Of a stretch of 64,000 nt of DNA, positions 1-17,268 are shown piece by piece. The notes beneath the pieces were generated by a model. That model searched no databases. It was not told the DNA's origin and worked only from the letters and a program-made list of their open reading frames with translations. Every line of letters starts with the position of its first letter. Position 1 is the first letter of the stretch. The translations under genes and the position numbers were made by a program. Source of the stretch: Bugula neritina. Its lineage: Eukaryota; Bryozoa; Gymnolaemata; Cheilostomatida; Bugulidae. The stretch covers positions 6,530,889 through 6,594,888 of the forward strand of contig OZ037772.1 in the NCBI GenBank assembly GCA_964035545.1, given 5' to 3'.

Positions 1-154
1 TGCATCCCAAAGTAAAAGTAGTTCTCATTTCCTTCAGTGAAGATGTTTGTGGACTATTCACTTTGCTTCAAGCTAAGCTGACCATTTGACTTAACAGCTT
101 TTTAATTCAACACAAGATGCCTTTTACTTGACTTAATTTGAGCCACCCGCTGTG

Positions 155-510
155 CAAATGTCTCGCCTGTTCATATGTGTCACACTGCATGTGTCACCTG
201 TGCATACATGCCACACTGCATGTCTCACCTGTTCGTATGTGTCAAACTGCATATGTCATCTATTCATATTTGTCACACTGCATGTATCACCTGTGCATAT
301 GTGTCACATTGCATGGGTTACCTGCTCATATGTGTCACACTGCATGTGTTACCTGCTCATACATGTCACACTGCATGTCCCACCTGTGCATACATGTCAC
401 ATTGCATGGGTCACTTGTTCATATATGTCACACTGCATGTGTCACCTGTTATTATGTGTCACATTGCATGGGTTACCTGCTTATATGTGTCACACTGCAC
501 CATCTTTTGT
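155..510. repeat. 31-bp minisatellite
   Basis: About eleven imperfect copies of a 31-bp unit built on TGTCACACTGCATG followed by a CACCTGTTCATATG-like half. The three overlapping open frames here, all rich in Cys and His, exist only because the repeat lacks stops; they are not genes. Confidence 0.9.
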
Positions 511-520
511 ATCACAATAG

Positions 521-3085
521 TTTAGGTTTCCAAAGCAGCAGACTTTGTTAGAACAGCTGGATCTTATAAGTTATAAGCTATATCCTTGGGATGTTTTAAT
601 TGAATGCACAGATTTGTACATATCATTAATGATTGATGTGCGAATAAAGTTCATTGACATCAAAATATACTGCGTCTCAACTCTTATGACCTATTTCTTA
701 TTTTATATTAATGTATGTTTTTTTTGATGGTTTGTGTGATTTAACTTGAATGGCAGTTTGATTATTCAATGTAACAGTATAGATTGCTGAAAATTGCTTT
801 AAAACATTCCACCATTTTGCAATTTGGAAAAACTTACTAATTGAAATAAGTTAAACTCTATTCAAACTAACCATGAATAGCCTGATAATATGCTTGTTTT
901 TATAGACTGGGAATTTAAAAACTTACCTGCACAAACAGATGCGTATAGTGAGCAGGTAAACACAGTGATATGCTTGCCTCTATAACAAGATGTATAGCTG
1001 GAGGTCTCTTTGTAAGAACCTGTATTGATAGAATACTGTAAATAGAGCGTTCACTCTGTATATGCAAAACAACAACAGCTACACAAGCAGTACAAGTAGC
1101 ACAAGCTCTAGTATCAAATGTTGGCAACCAAATAATAATCCAGCTCATTCAAATATTTTTATTGTAATCAAGAGATTACAAAATATATAATACCTGTTTC
1201 CATGGCAACAAAAAAACTATTTTTATATTGTGTTATTATAATCCAAGTGTTGATCTATAACCAACATTAAGCAAGAAAAATGTGCCTTGTGCACCCAATT
1301 TTGGTCACTTGTAAATAATTTTCAATTCTGAGTTTAGAAGTGTTTACAAAATGTCGTATTTCACAATTTAGTTTTGGCCTTAACTTCAGGAACTTCGTTT
1401 CCTTGTATGATTCTAGCAGGTTGAGTTCAAACCATTTTGCTGTCAAAAATAATTTATGTTTCAAGCCAAGCAATACATTTGCATTCATGTCATAACATTA
1501 TATATCTATAATCAAAATCTACTGTAGATCACAACCAGCTAAGCATAACCTATCAGTATTTAAATTACATAGCCCATGGTTCTTAAACTATAATGTTAGC
1601 AGTGAATAATATGAAGCCTTTTACAGCGAAAGAGACCTAAGGCTATAAATAGTCAAGTGGGGAAAAACTGCTTATATGATACCTAGCCTTTGTTATGATA
1701 AAAGTCAAAATTTGTAATTCCTATTTTACCCGAATAAATTCAAACTGTAGGTATATGTTACAATCACATGCATCTCGAACCCTGACAATGAGTTCTCCTA
1801 TATAAACTTTTTCACATCAAATTATGCTAAAAACATGATGACTTTGAGAAGTTTTGAACTAAAGTAGACGACTATAGTAACTATGTCACCGCAGCCACTT
1901 GATCTGGGAATAACTGCTCTGATGAAATAATTGAGAAAAAGCCTGTGTTCTATATTAAAATGTAGCAAAACCAGTTTCCATGCATGAGAATTTCAACATA
2001 TACACCAAAATCTCTTAAGAAAAGTAAAGAGATTGAGTTATCTGAATGTCAATTTGACAAAGCTATGCTCTGCCAGCCCTATTTGTACCAGACATGTGAT
2101 GCTAGACCACCGGGTGGCTTTTCAGATCATAACTCTTCTCTGACTAGAACAGTGATGATTTGAAAGAAAAAAACTTCCCTCATGTATCAAACAGCATATA
2201 GGGCAGCCTCTATGTGATGCAATAAGTGTTGTGAGACGTCTTTTACATAAAACAAATTAAAGCATTTGGCGCTACGTACCTTATTAAAAACATTATTTGC
2301 TGAAAATCTAACGAGAAAAGCACTATAGATTTCTTAAAAATATATAATTAACTCAAACTTCAAACCCAGTATTAAGCTGCATGATAAAAAAGATTCAATT
2401 GAATCGACAACAGCGTGATAGATGCACTAATATATTATACAGTGTACTTGTCGATTCAGCACACATTGTCTCTGCACATGCCTACATGCACTCTTGTATT
2501 TTGTACATATGCATATTCAGCAAATTGAAAATATTTTTGATGAAAGTTTCATTGGTATTACATAATATATTGTAATTATAAATCACACTCTCACTCAAAT
2601 TCAACATAGCTGTATATAATATATATACTCACCAAACTTGTAGCTGTATATACCTAGTTAACGAGTAGCTGTATAGTTACTCTACTCAAATCTAACAATC
2701 ATCTAAAAACAACTACAATTGATGTGAAAAACAGTTAATGAATGTCATACACATCTTTGCTGTCAAAGTATAACCACATGTAAATCATTATTGGACCAAA
2801 TTAGACTTGACTGTTATAACGTTGTGCTAAATTCAGTAAAAGTTTACTTGGTGGATCAAATTAATTGATACCACATCTCAAGATAACTCTATGTAGATGT
2901 GTAGTATAGTTATATATGCCATGCTGGAGTTAGCCTAGAGAGAGTACAACTCCTAATATAGCTTATTTCACCACTGCTCATCATAATGTAAGATTAGGTT
3001 ATGCTATACAAAGCTGCATTTGATTAGCTGTTATTTTGACTGTTATATAGAAATAGTATTACCAGTATGAGAATCTGCAGAAGTT
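521..3085. other. Intergenic, no recognised gene
   Basis: AT-rich sequence without a convincing gene apart from one weak exon candidate at about 925-1135. A fragment near 1915-1975 resembles one end of the fold-back element family seen whole at 7782, 38879 and 47050. An AATAAA lies near 645 on the plus strand, but no upstream exon is visible to go with it. Confidence 0.5.
925..1135 (-). other. Possible isolated coding exon
   Basis: A minus-strand open frame with ordinary-looking composition ends at a good donor (GTGCAG then GTAAGT). I recognise no family, and there is no clear acceptor with a polypyrimidine tract at its 5' side. It could be an exon of a gene lying outside the window or a chance frame. 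Confidence 0.2.
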
Positions 3086-3135
3086 CCTGCGTGGTGTAAT
3101 GGTTAGCGTGCCTGCTAGTAAGTTAGAGGTCTCCC
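3086..3135 (+). repeat. tRNA-derived SINE fragment
   Basis: Contains GTGGTGTAATGGTTAGCGTGC, an A-box-like start shared with the elements at 51697 and 63316. The B-box half is missing, so it is a truncated copy. Confidence 0.6.
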
Positions 3136-3139
3136 TATA

Positions 3140-3490
3140 ATATATGACATATTACTTTACATTACATATAATTATATTATATTATATATAGCTTATATTT
3201 TATATTATATAGTTATATATAATATATTATATAGCTTATACAGAGTATATTATATATAGCAATATAATATATTATATAGAGTATATCATATATAGCAATA
3301 TAATATATTATATAGCTTATATATAGAGTATATTATATATAGCAATATAATATATTATCTAGCTTATATAGAGTATATTATATATAGTAATATAATATAT
3401 TATATAGTTATATAGTATGGTATATAGCTATATAAATAATGCATTACGTTGCTATATGAAATATAATAACGTTATAGTTATATATAGCAT
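3140..3490. repeat. AT-rich tandem repeat
   Basis: Near-pure A/T with about five degenerate copies of a roughly 40-bp unit containing TATATAGCAATATAATATA and GAGTATATTATA. Confidence 0.8.
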
Positions 3491-4017
3491 CCCCTTGTAC
3501 AAGCTACGTTATTATTATTCATAGTAAAACCATTTCTTCCCCAACACTACATTTCCAGTTGATCAAGACATATTACTTAGCTGTCTTTTGTGCCTGCATG
3601 GAGCAAACATCTTCTAGTATATTTGTTATATTTTTAAACAAGTTATTCCAATTTGAGAGCTATTTTTGAAAAATTATCTTTAGAATTTTGGTACTATTAA
3701 AACATTATAGTTATTGTATTGTGGTAATACAGCATTATAGTGTGTAAGTTTTATAATTATCATTATAGATATGAACCATGCATGATATTATTTGATCAGG
3801 TGATATATTTTCAAGTTCTAGCAGTTTCATAATAAAGGATACAATAGTTGTGTTCCTTTCATTACTTCTATTGCAGTGTTTTAACAAGCAATAGTTTAAT
3901 CTTGCAATATTCTTATTATTTCTAAAGTAAAATTTATAGTTTAAAGTTGTCTGCACTTTACAGCTCAACAAAATGTTTTGCTTTTAGTAACAGCAGGTCT
4001 ACTAAAAGACATACTTG
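3491..4017. other. Intergenic, nothing recognised
   Basis: AT-rich single-copy-looking sequence. A 78-residue open frame on the minus strand has no family features and is treated as chance. Confidence 0.4.
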
Positions 4018-4020
4018 TAA

Positions 4021-4400
4021 AGGCCTGGTCACACACTCGTGGGAATCGCACGAAACTCGTGTAAATACTGTCGTTAGTTATCCTCTCATTATGACCAGCC
4101 ACACACTCGTTTGACGAAACACATAATGAATAGTCTGTGAATAGGCGTTGCACAAGATAAAAACAGCAGAAGAGTGCCAGACACAGAAACGTGGTAAAAC
4201 TGAAATAATCGCTGTTGCTAAAATTCTATTGACCAACTAAGTGGAGCTTATACCGTCAATTGCACTCTTTCGTCCACCGTCGGTGGGTGCACTGAGCGAA
4301 CATGATTTTGTATGAATTCTCTCAAATTTGATTGTACGTTTGGGGTTTTTATGTCGAATAGACGATTTCGTGTGATTCTCACGAGTGTGTGGCCAGGCCT
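4021..4400. mobile_element. MITE with TAA target duplication (Harbinger-like)
   Basis: Inverted termini of about 36 bp begin AGGCCTGGTCACACACTCGT at the left; the right end is the near-perfect reverse complement. TAA flanks both sides (4018-4020 and 4401-4403). The 3-bp TWA duplication and GGCC-rich ends suggest a PIF/Harbinger-derived non-autonomous element. It has no coding capacity; two minus-strand frames inside it are incidental. Confidence 0.75.
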
Positions 4401-4683
4401 TAAATGTCCTGCCTCTATATATTTCGTGAGTTGTTAAGCAACTTGTGACAATATGAGAAATAATGGGGGTATATTGTATATTAGTAACAGTCATTTCTAA
4501 ATTGAACCGTTATCAAATGATTTAGCAAGGCAATCCCATTAGATAGTGAGTCCAGTTAAAGGCCCAGTTCAATATAATTGACTTAAGAAATTGAATGGTT
4601 CTATAAGCAGCTCTGAGTTGGGAGTGACTGAGTGCATCTCTTCCTATAGGGTCATGTGGAGACATCAATTTGCTGCGGTATCG

Positions 4684-6019
4684 TCACAAGCTTGCTCTGT
4701 AAGTCACCAAATCTCTGGAAACACTTTGAACATCTGTGACACCTGAAAACACAATATGACTTTGAGATTGGTCAAATTCTTATAAATTGCTAATGGTTTT
4801 GTAACATTAATAACTATTTCATCAGCAGTAGCACATAGAGAACACAACTCTAGTATAAGTAAAGCATCGTGCTTTGGCATTTTACTACTGGTCAAATTAA
4901 TATATTTGAAGCATTTATTAGTAATCTTATCATGCAGTATAATATTAGGTGACACCCAAACATCCCTTGTTGTTTTTGCTCTTAGCTTTCTGTTGTTAGA
5001 AACCCCGTAGGCCCTGTGGTGGAATGGCTATATAGCAGGCTAAGTTTGCAACCAGGAGCTGTCGGGTTTGAATCCCAGTGACAGCCAAAGTTTTTACACT
5101 TTTGCATATTATACAACTTATAATAAATTTAAATATTTTTAAATATGCAAGTGAGAAAACTAAATTTGAATTTCTAACATATGAGTCCATTTCTAAAACA
5201 TGTGAAAAATAGTTTAGTATTACCTGACAGTTGCATGGCTAGCTTGAGTTCATTGCGTAGAATGGTAAGGACATTCCGGGCACCTTCCTCACCCTGGTAA
5301 AATATCATAGTAAGAACTACTCTAATACCTGTGTTTGATTATACTGCATATACTGACACCAGGATTGTGAAGAAAGTCAGCAAATAGCTTAGAAATGTTG
5401 CAACTTCATATAATTAAAACAAACACAGTTGATTTTATTATTTCTATTTTTGAATAAATGATGAAAAAGTCAAAAGGTCCTTGTAGTTGATGATCCCCAG
5501 ACTAAACTCATAGCCTGCAGTACTTACAGCTACAGTGAGGCCGTACAGCGGAGGCCTACCAACAAACACAGCTCTTGCCCCCAAGGCTAAGGCTTTCAGA
5601 ACATCAGTGCCAGTTCTGACTCCACCATCTAAATATACTTCTGCTTTACCATTGACTGCTTTCACTACTTCTGAGAGGACTGATATCTGATTAATAAAGA
5701 AAATAAAAAAGGAAACTTGTAGGAATAAGTTTCAGGTACAACTTTAGTATGTATAGAGTAGCAGACGTATCAATTAGCAGATGTATCACAGCAGACCAAT
5801 CACAGCAGACGTGTCACAGCAGACGAATCAAAGCAGACGCGTCAGAGAAGCCTTAATAGAATTATTTATAGTTGATGTTTCTGAGCAGACATATTACTTA
5901 CTGTAGAACAGACCCCATCCAACTGTCGTCCACCATGATTTGATACATAAATAGCTTTACACCCTGACTCCAGTGCTTTTACCGCATCAACTCCTATATA
6001 GTCATATATACATATAATC

Positions 6020-6100
<81 letters not shown>

Positions 6101-9100
6101 TATATATATTCACATATAATTATGCATATAATTATATAAATATATATCTTGTACATATGTATAACCATGTGAATACATATACTCACATATAATATACATA
6201 TAACCATTTACGCACATATATCCATACACAGAAATTCATATATACAAGCATTCATATATACACACATTCGTATATACACACATTCATATAAACACACATT
6301 CATATATAACATACATTCATATATACACAATAGATCTCAGCCAATCTCTCACCTGTGAGAACTCCCTTAGCAATAACAGGCAGATTAGTTATAGTTGTCA
6401 GCCACCGAATATCCTCCCAAGTTAACGTGTTGTCAAACATGGTGTGCAGAACTGCATATTTATTATTCTGACTCGACTGTAGCGGGCTTTTGAGGGAGTC
6501 TAAGTTCTTAAAACTGAAAATAAATCTACGGTCCAACAAGAATTGTTTACAATTCTTATCAAATGATTAATGAACTGTTGAGTTATATACTTTCAGTACC
6601 TAACATCACAAGGATAAAACTTATGAGGGTAAAAAACTAACACTGTAAGAAACAACTCTGTTAAATTCTGCATTATTATTATATTAGAGTATACAGGAAA
6701 TGTGACCCACGAGCTGGAAAATGTAGAAGAAGGATGGCCTGGTAGATATCCAACAGCTTGTAAAACTTAGTGTGTTTATATGAGTTTAAGAGCTCAACAA
6801 TTTGTCTAGGGTAGAAATATTTTGGTGTGTTATAGGAGGTTGGTCCTATTGGCTGAGCCTACTTGAAAAAAGACAATGTGAAAGTGATTAAAACAGAAAT
6901 GACCAAGTTGAGGTTGCACAGGTAAAATACCTGAGGTGTGGAGGGAGTGAGAACTTGTTAGTAATACTAGTTCTACGTGTGCCTTGTTCTGGTCTATCAA
7001 CTGTCACCACTAGAGCCTTACAACCAGCTCTCTCGGCCTGCTTCACCAGCTGTCTGGTCAGATCTCTGTCTCTGTGGAGGTCAACAAGTACAGTAACACA
7101 AGTCTTGACAAATACATTCAGCATCAAATAAAAGCTCCCAAACATGATGGGAGGTATGGGTGAAAATGTGAATAGATGACCCTTATTCAAAGTTGTTGCA
7201 AAGTTATTATAGCTTCAGTACCTGAACTGAAAAGATCAACAGTGAAATATTAGCCTGTGGTTATTAAATATAGTAAGTAAGTAAGTAAGTAAGTAGGTAA
7301 ATAAGTAGGTAAGCTAGTAAGTAGGTAAGTAAGTAAGTAAGTAAACAAGTAAGTAGATAAGTATAAGTAAGTAAATAAGGGAATAAGTAATTTATAGGTA
7401 ACCAAGAAAGTAAGAAAATGAGTAAGTAGGCAAAGAGGTAGCTAAGTAAACGTGTGACTAAGTGAGTAGGTAGGCAAGTAAGTAAACAGATAACTAAGTT
7501 AGTAAGTAAGTAACTAAATAAGTAAATAGGTAATAAAACAGGAAGTAGGTTTCTAACTGATTTGGACTCATTTTCATTCTAACAAATATATATTTTAACA
7601 TGAATGCTATATTGATGTAAGTTATATGTGAACTATCTTTGAAAATATAGAAGAGCTATGTTTACCTATATCTAAAATACAATACTACTCTATTCCCATG
7701 TTTATCTGATATAAGAATGATAATTGGTGAGAAATATCAAAACTTAGCTGAATGGTAAGAGATTACAACAAAATATTCAATTAGGTGCAGTAGTGGAGAA
7801 ATTGAGATAGCCTAAAGATCTCTAACTTTCTAGATAAATTTTGTTTTGGGGCTCTAGTTAAAATTATTGCAGGACTTGGACTTGCTACATTTCTAACATA
7901 GAATACAGGCTTTACTCAATTTCTTCATTACTGCACCTACCTTTGAGTTAATTGATTAAATGAGCTGTTTGTATCGACACGCCTGATTGGTTGAATGGCA
8001 GTCCATACTTGCAGACGTATAGCTGAAACCACAGAAGAAGTTCTGGAACATTCTCTGCTAGTTTTCCCAGACTCACAGTTGACCCTGTACTCAGGCACAT
8101 GCAGGTCCCAAGAAAAGCACTGGCTGAAAAAGAGATCACTTGATTGGATAAAAGGCTGCTACGGCTTTATCAATTGAACAAGATTGAAAGTAGTAGAAGA
8201 GGACATTTCAAACTATCAAATATAACTGATTAAAAGAAATTATCAAAATTATCAAACAAACAAAACTCTTTAAAAGATCGGTCATCGTCTGCTGTAAAAC
8301 ACACAAATTATTGAAAGATGAACAAATGTGGTTAACATCAAACACATAGGCCCTGTTAAGTAGTGGTGTACAAAATAGTTCATCTTTACCTCGTGCCATA
8401 GCTAGTTCTCCATCAGAGTGTGCCAACTTCTGTATTCCAGTCGGTGCTACGCAGACAGGAAATGAGATTTCATGGCCGAGTAGAGTAGTTTTCATGTTTA
8501 TATTTGACACGTCTACCATCATTCTAGGTCTTAATCTTAGCCTAAAAAACGCAATAAAATCCACTCTAACTGCTATTTTACAAGTATTATATATTTATAC
8601 ATACATTATATACACATAAATATTAAGAATTTTTGAAGAGGTGATGCTTCAGAAATGGCAAATGTTGCAGTTGTTTGTATGGGAGATAACCTAAAATTTG
8701 ATCTAAAGTAAAGTATGATGAAGCATTTTTTCTTGTATAGAATATCGTAAATTCTCTCCTGCAGTATGAGTCATTGTTTGATGCAGGGGAGAAAAATTTC
8801 GTTACGCTTGATTTAGTGCATCACATACATGGATACAAGACACAACATTCCACAAGGATAGAAAAACTTCCAACTATTTATAACCAGTATGCATTTTTAT
8901 AACTCACAATATGTGTAAAAATTTTATGCGGTGAGGGTTTTAGGTAATCACATATAGGGATAGGCAGAGAAATTGCAGAGAAATTGAGAAAAGGCTGGGT
9001 TCTAGAATAGAAATGTTATAGCAACAGAAATTATATTCGCAGTCCTCTCAGGAGCTTCAACCGTGCCCCAAACCAAAAAATTTATTAAGCAAATGTTAGA

Positions 9101-9499
9101 ACTGAGGCTATGTCAACTTCTCAAATACTGCTTCTACAAGCAAATGTGTTATAGTGTCAAACTGTTACGACAACACATGAATAAAGAGAGGAAAATCTAG
9201 CACAAAAATGACAAAATCCAGGCATCTTTCCTGAGAGTTTTAGTTTCTATACCATGTCATCTATCAACACAACATCATGTCTGTCTATAACCAGTGAACC
9301 ATGACAACCACCTGCATAGTGTGTCACAGAGCGGGCAGCTGCTTCCTACTATGACTCACCGCCGAAAATCAGCAACGTTGTCGGAAAGAGTTTTCCCATC
9401 GTCAGCGCCGCAAGAATAGTAATCCCGGACTCTCTTGTCTAAGAGGGACAAAGCCTGTTCTTCGTAATCATTAACACAGACCAAACTGTTGGTAGCCAT
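4684..9499 (-). CDS. HAO1-like: 2-hydroxyacid oxidase, copy A
   Basis: FMN-dependent peroxisomal alpha-hydroxyacid (glycolate) oxidase, converting a 2-hydroxy acid and O2 to a 2-oxo acid and H2O2. Nine exons: 9499-9360, 8541-8390, 8123-8009, 7071-6931, 6513-6353, 5993-5902, 5686-5528, 5293-5224, 4742-4684; all phases agree, giving 362 aa, near the family's usual 370. The start is the ATG of [13 protein letters not shown]. Family landmarks: Tyr27 in [13 protein letters not shown] at 79-82, Tyr133 in FQLYV, Asp161, Lys232 in IAKG, His256 and Arg259 in SNHGGRQLD, and the FMN-phosphate segment [10 protein letters not shown]. It keeps the active-site Tyr27 that the other copies have as Phe. The C-terminus is RASL, so the peroxisomal tripeptide is ASL rather than canonical ARL. 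It is the most divergent copy, notably in exons 4 and 5. Confidence 0.93.
5009..5085 (+). repeat. tRNA-derived SINE
   Basis: An A-box-like GTGGTGGAATGGCTATATAG and a B-box-like GGGTTTGAATCCC lie at tRNA spacing. Acceptor-stem pairing is poor, so it is a SINE head, inside the last intron of oxidase copy A. Confidence 0.65.
5756..5850. repeat. 16-bp minisatellite
   Basis: Five to six copies of a unit like CACAGCAGACGTATCA in intron 6 of oxidase copy A. Confidence 0.75.
6020..6097. repeat. (TA)n tract in intron 5 of copy A
   Basis: Pure TA run followed by 200 bp of degenerate CATATA repeats. Intron 5 of B, D and E holds a TA tract at the same place, so the tract predates the duplications. Confidence 0.95.
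7262..7545. repeat. (GTAA)n-like tetranucleotide repeat
   Basis: Degenerate AAGT/AGTA repeats with interruptions in intron 3 of oxidase copy A. Confidence 0.9.
7782..7941. mobile_element. Short fold-back element
   Basis: Starts AGGTGCAGTAGTGGAGAAAT and ends with its inverted match (ATTTCTTCATTACTGCACCT). Related copies lie near 8955-9128, 38879-39043, 47050-47215 and 59065-59221. About 160 bp with no open frame: a non-autonomous DNA transposon of unknown superfamily. Confidence 0.7.
8955..9128. mobile_element. Fold-back element, degenerate copy
   Basis: Shares GAGAAATTGAGAAAAGGCTG and the internal GCCCCAAACC block with the other copies, in intron 1 of oxidase copy A. The termini are eroded. 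Confidence 0.55.
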
Positions 9500-9613
9500 T
9501 GCAAAGCTCTCTTTCTATACTAGTAACGTAGCTACTACTGCAAGCTACCTGCATAATATCTTTATCCTGCTATATTTTAACCACTAGGAGATAAAAGGAA
9601 GATTTATCAGTTT

Positions 9614-9626
9614 TAACCTTTGACCA
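9614..9626 (-). promoter_or_regulatory. DR1-like nuclear receptor element upstream of copy A
   Basis: On the gene's strand this reads TGGTCAAAGGTTA, a direct repeat with one-base spacing of the HNF4/PPAR-RXR type, about 115-127 bp before the ATG. The same motif lies upstream of copies C, D and E. Vertebrate HAO1 is a liver gene under HNF4 control, so a conserved role is plausible but inferred. Confidence 0.5.
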
Positions 9627-9802
9627 CACAAAATATTTGACCTAGAAACTTTAGCTATACCAGAGCTGTATCGGAAGGTCAATGTTATATGTCTTGGAGA
9701 AAGCAATGGACTTGCGTAATCAGCTGATACTTGCTTCTGATTGACTGAAGAGTATAACGCACACTCTCTTTGCTATAATGATGAAACATACAGGAATATT
9801 AA

Positions 9803-10146
9803 GCCTAGGGCCACACGGCGCGTATTTTCGCATGCGAAAATTGAAATCACAAGTAGCAAAGGTGTCCACTGTGCGCGTTGAGAAAACATTCGCACTTGTC
9901 GCTCTGCATTTTCAACGCAAGTGCGAATCGTCTCTGTCGTCGTCACCTAATTGGCTGGTAGTTATTCAGCGAGCCCAATTTCTTTATTTTAGTGCTACAT
10001 TCCAGTAAATTGCGTTTTATTGAAAGCGAGTGCGATTTAAAAATGAATGCTTTATTTATCACGCATCACTGACGCTACAGTGGACACCTTTGCTACTTGT
10101 GATTTCATTTTTCGCATGCGAAAATACGCACCGTGTGGCCCTAGGC
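9803..10146. mobile_element. 344-bp MITE (Harbinger-like), copy 1
   Basis: Long inverted termini (more than 60 bp) start GCCTAGGGCCACACGG and continue through TTTCGCATGCGAAAAT. TAA duplications flank it at 9800-9802 and 10147-10149. A second copy lies in opposite orientation at 38526-38868. The open frame covering its left half is incidental. Confidence 0.85.
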
Positions 10147-10149
10147 TAA

Positions 10150-11407
10150 TAGACGCTTACGATATATTGTACTCATTATATTGAAACTTGGTAGAAGCAG
10201 CACCAATTCAGTGGTCACTGACTGCAGTGATACAAAAAAGCCCAACCTTATTTCTAATTTTGCATTTTTTAAGACATGCAAATAGACCATTAAGTCTAAC
10301 CTGCCATCCAATCTCACCATAGCTATATATGAGTACCTTCAATGCTATTAAAATAATATTAAAACATGATTCTATCTATTCAAGTCATTAGAACTTTTGA
10401 CATAAATTAGTATTACATATAATAAGCTCCTGACCATTACTCACTTTAGAGCATATAACAGTATACATGCTTATAAAATTAATTCATCACTTCAACACAT
10501 TTATATTGCAGCGTCTTACCATCAAACTTATAATGTCATATCAACATTTTCTTCAATCAATATGTTGTACAATCTAACCATTCAACCATTATTTGGATTT
10601 TGAAACATACTTCTTTTACTATCTCACATGTAGATGTATGTGAGCTAAGTACAAAAATTATTTTTTGGCCTCCAACTGCCTGGTTGGAAATCATTGATCG
10701 GAAGTAGAAAACTCCTATTATGTAATAGACATTTCATAAATTGTTGCACTTTCTCAAAGATCATATATTAAAATGATAAAATACACACAGGAAATATGCA
10801 GAGTATAATTTAGCTTATTTAAAAGGTCATGGTGAGGCTCTGAGGGTAACTCTTTTACTTAAACAAAACTATTGCAGTACTGGCATTGTGTAGCAGATGA
10901 GGCGCTGTGCTACAAAATGAAACATTTTAAGAAATCTAAAATGACAAAAAACCCAAGCTAATATTTGTAGTTATATATCTCCAACAGCATGTTTGTATTA
11001 TGGCTGTTATAGGTTTTACATTTGTATACAATCATATATTTTTATAATAACATGCATAGTTTGAACAATATGAAATACAATAATATTTGAAAGCAAACAA
11101 AGTGTTATTAGGAGTTATGTGCACCACATGTGACAGTCAATGAATAATGAAAGATGCTTTTACAAGTAAAACACTACGTACTATAGTTTAATAGTTAGTA
11201 CATTAAGTACTATGCTATAATAATACATCAAGTAACAACAATTCATAGAGTATTTATCTCTGCAGGACGCCAAAGACGATGATTTCATAGAATAACATGT
11301 TAAATACTATTTACTAAGCAGTACATTAGGCAGTAAATTCAGTATAACCACATTAAGTCACTTCTGTTTCACGGAATCACATCCAGGTGACTTGACTACT
11401 TGAACCC
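10150..11407. other. Spacer between copies A and B
   Basis: AT-rich, with no gene seen. From about 11035 the sequence closely matches 23404 onward, downstream of copy D, so this part is the 3' flank shared by the B and D duplication units. Confidence 0.6.
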
Positions 11408-16845
<5,438 letters not shown>

Positions 16846-17260
16846 TGTTTAGAGTACTTTATTAGTGCAACTATAATAAATAGTTATTGCATTTACTGCG
16901 GTCTAAATTCCTGTTTTAACTTCTTGAACTTCTGACATCTAGCTGGTGGCACAAATTGAAATGAGTTTTTTGCAACAGTTATGACCAATGGACTTGGAAA
17001 CGATATTATTTCTAGTCCAGTGGTTCAGTACTGTAGTCTAAGGTTAATAGGCCTCATGTATCTTTAGGCTGGGGACCTGCTGTGTAAAGTACATCTGATG
17101 AGTTCTATAAAACTTGTTATGGAATAATTAGTGGCTCTCTCTGAACTTAGGCCTATAAGAAGTAACCTCCAATTATTTTTCATTCATTACACTATGAAAG
17201 TGAGTCACGGATGTGTTTTAAAAAATTAGACTTTTGAAAGTCCTAAATGATCAGCGAAAG
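16846..17260. other. 5' flank of copy B
   Basis: AT-rich putative promoter region. The GCAACAGTT block near 16970 aligns with the C and D upstream regions, but the cyclic-AMP-type element and the DR1 element found there are not visible here. Confidence 0.4.
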
Positions 17261-17268
17261 CTCTAGAT

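Noticed and set aside
138-551. Three overlapping plus-strand open frames of 116-137 residues
   Set aside because: All are readings of a 31-bp minisatellite in three frames; no start context, homology or codon bias.
4237-4494. 85-residue minus-strand frame
   Set aside because: Largely inside the MITE at 4021-4400; no family features.
7262-7545. Regular repeat that might suggest a CRISPR-like array
   Set aside because: Simple tetranucleotide repeat with no spacers, in a eukaryotic intron.
9778-10008. 76-residue frame and its mirror at 38600-38839
   Set aside because: Both lie inside copies of the same non-coding MITE with inverted termini.
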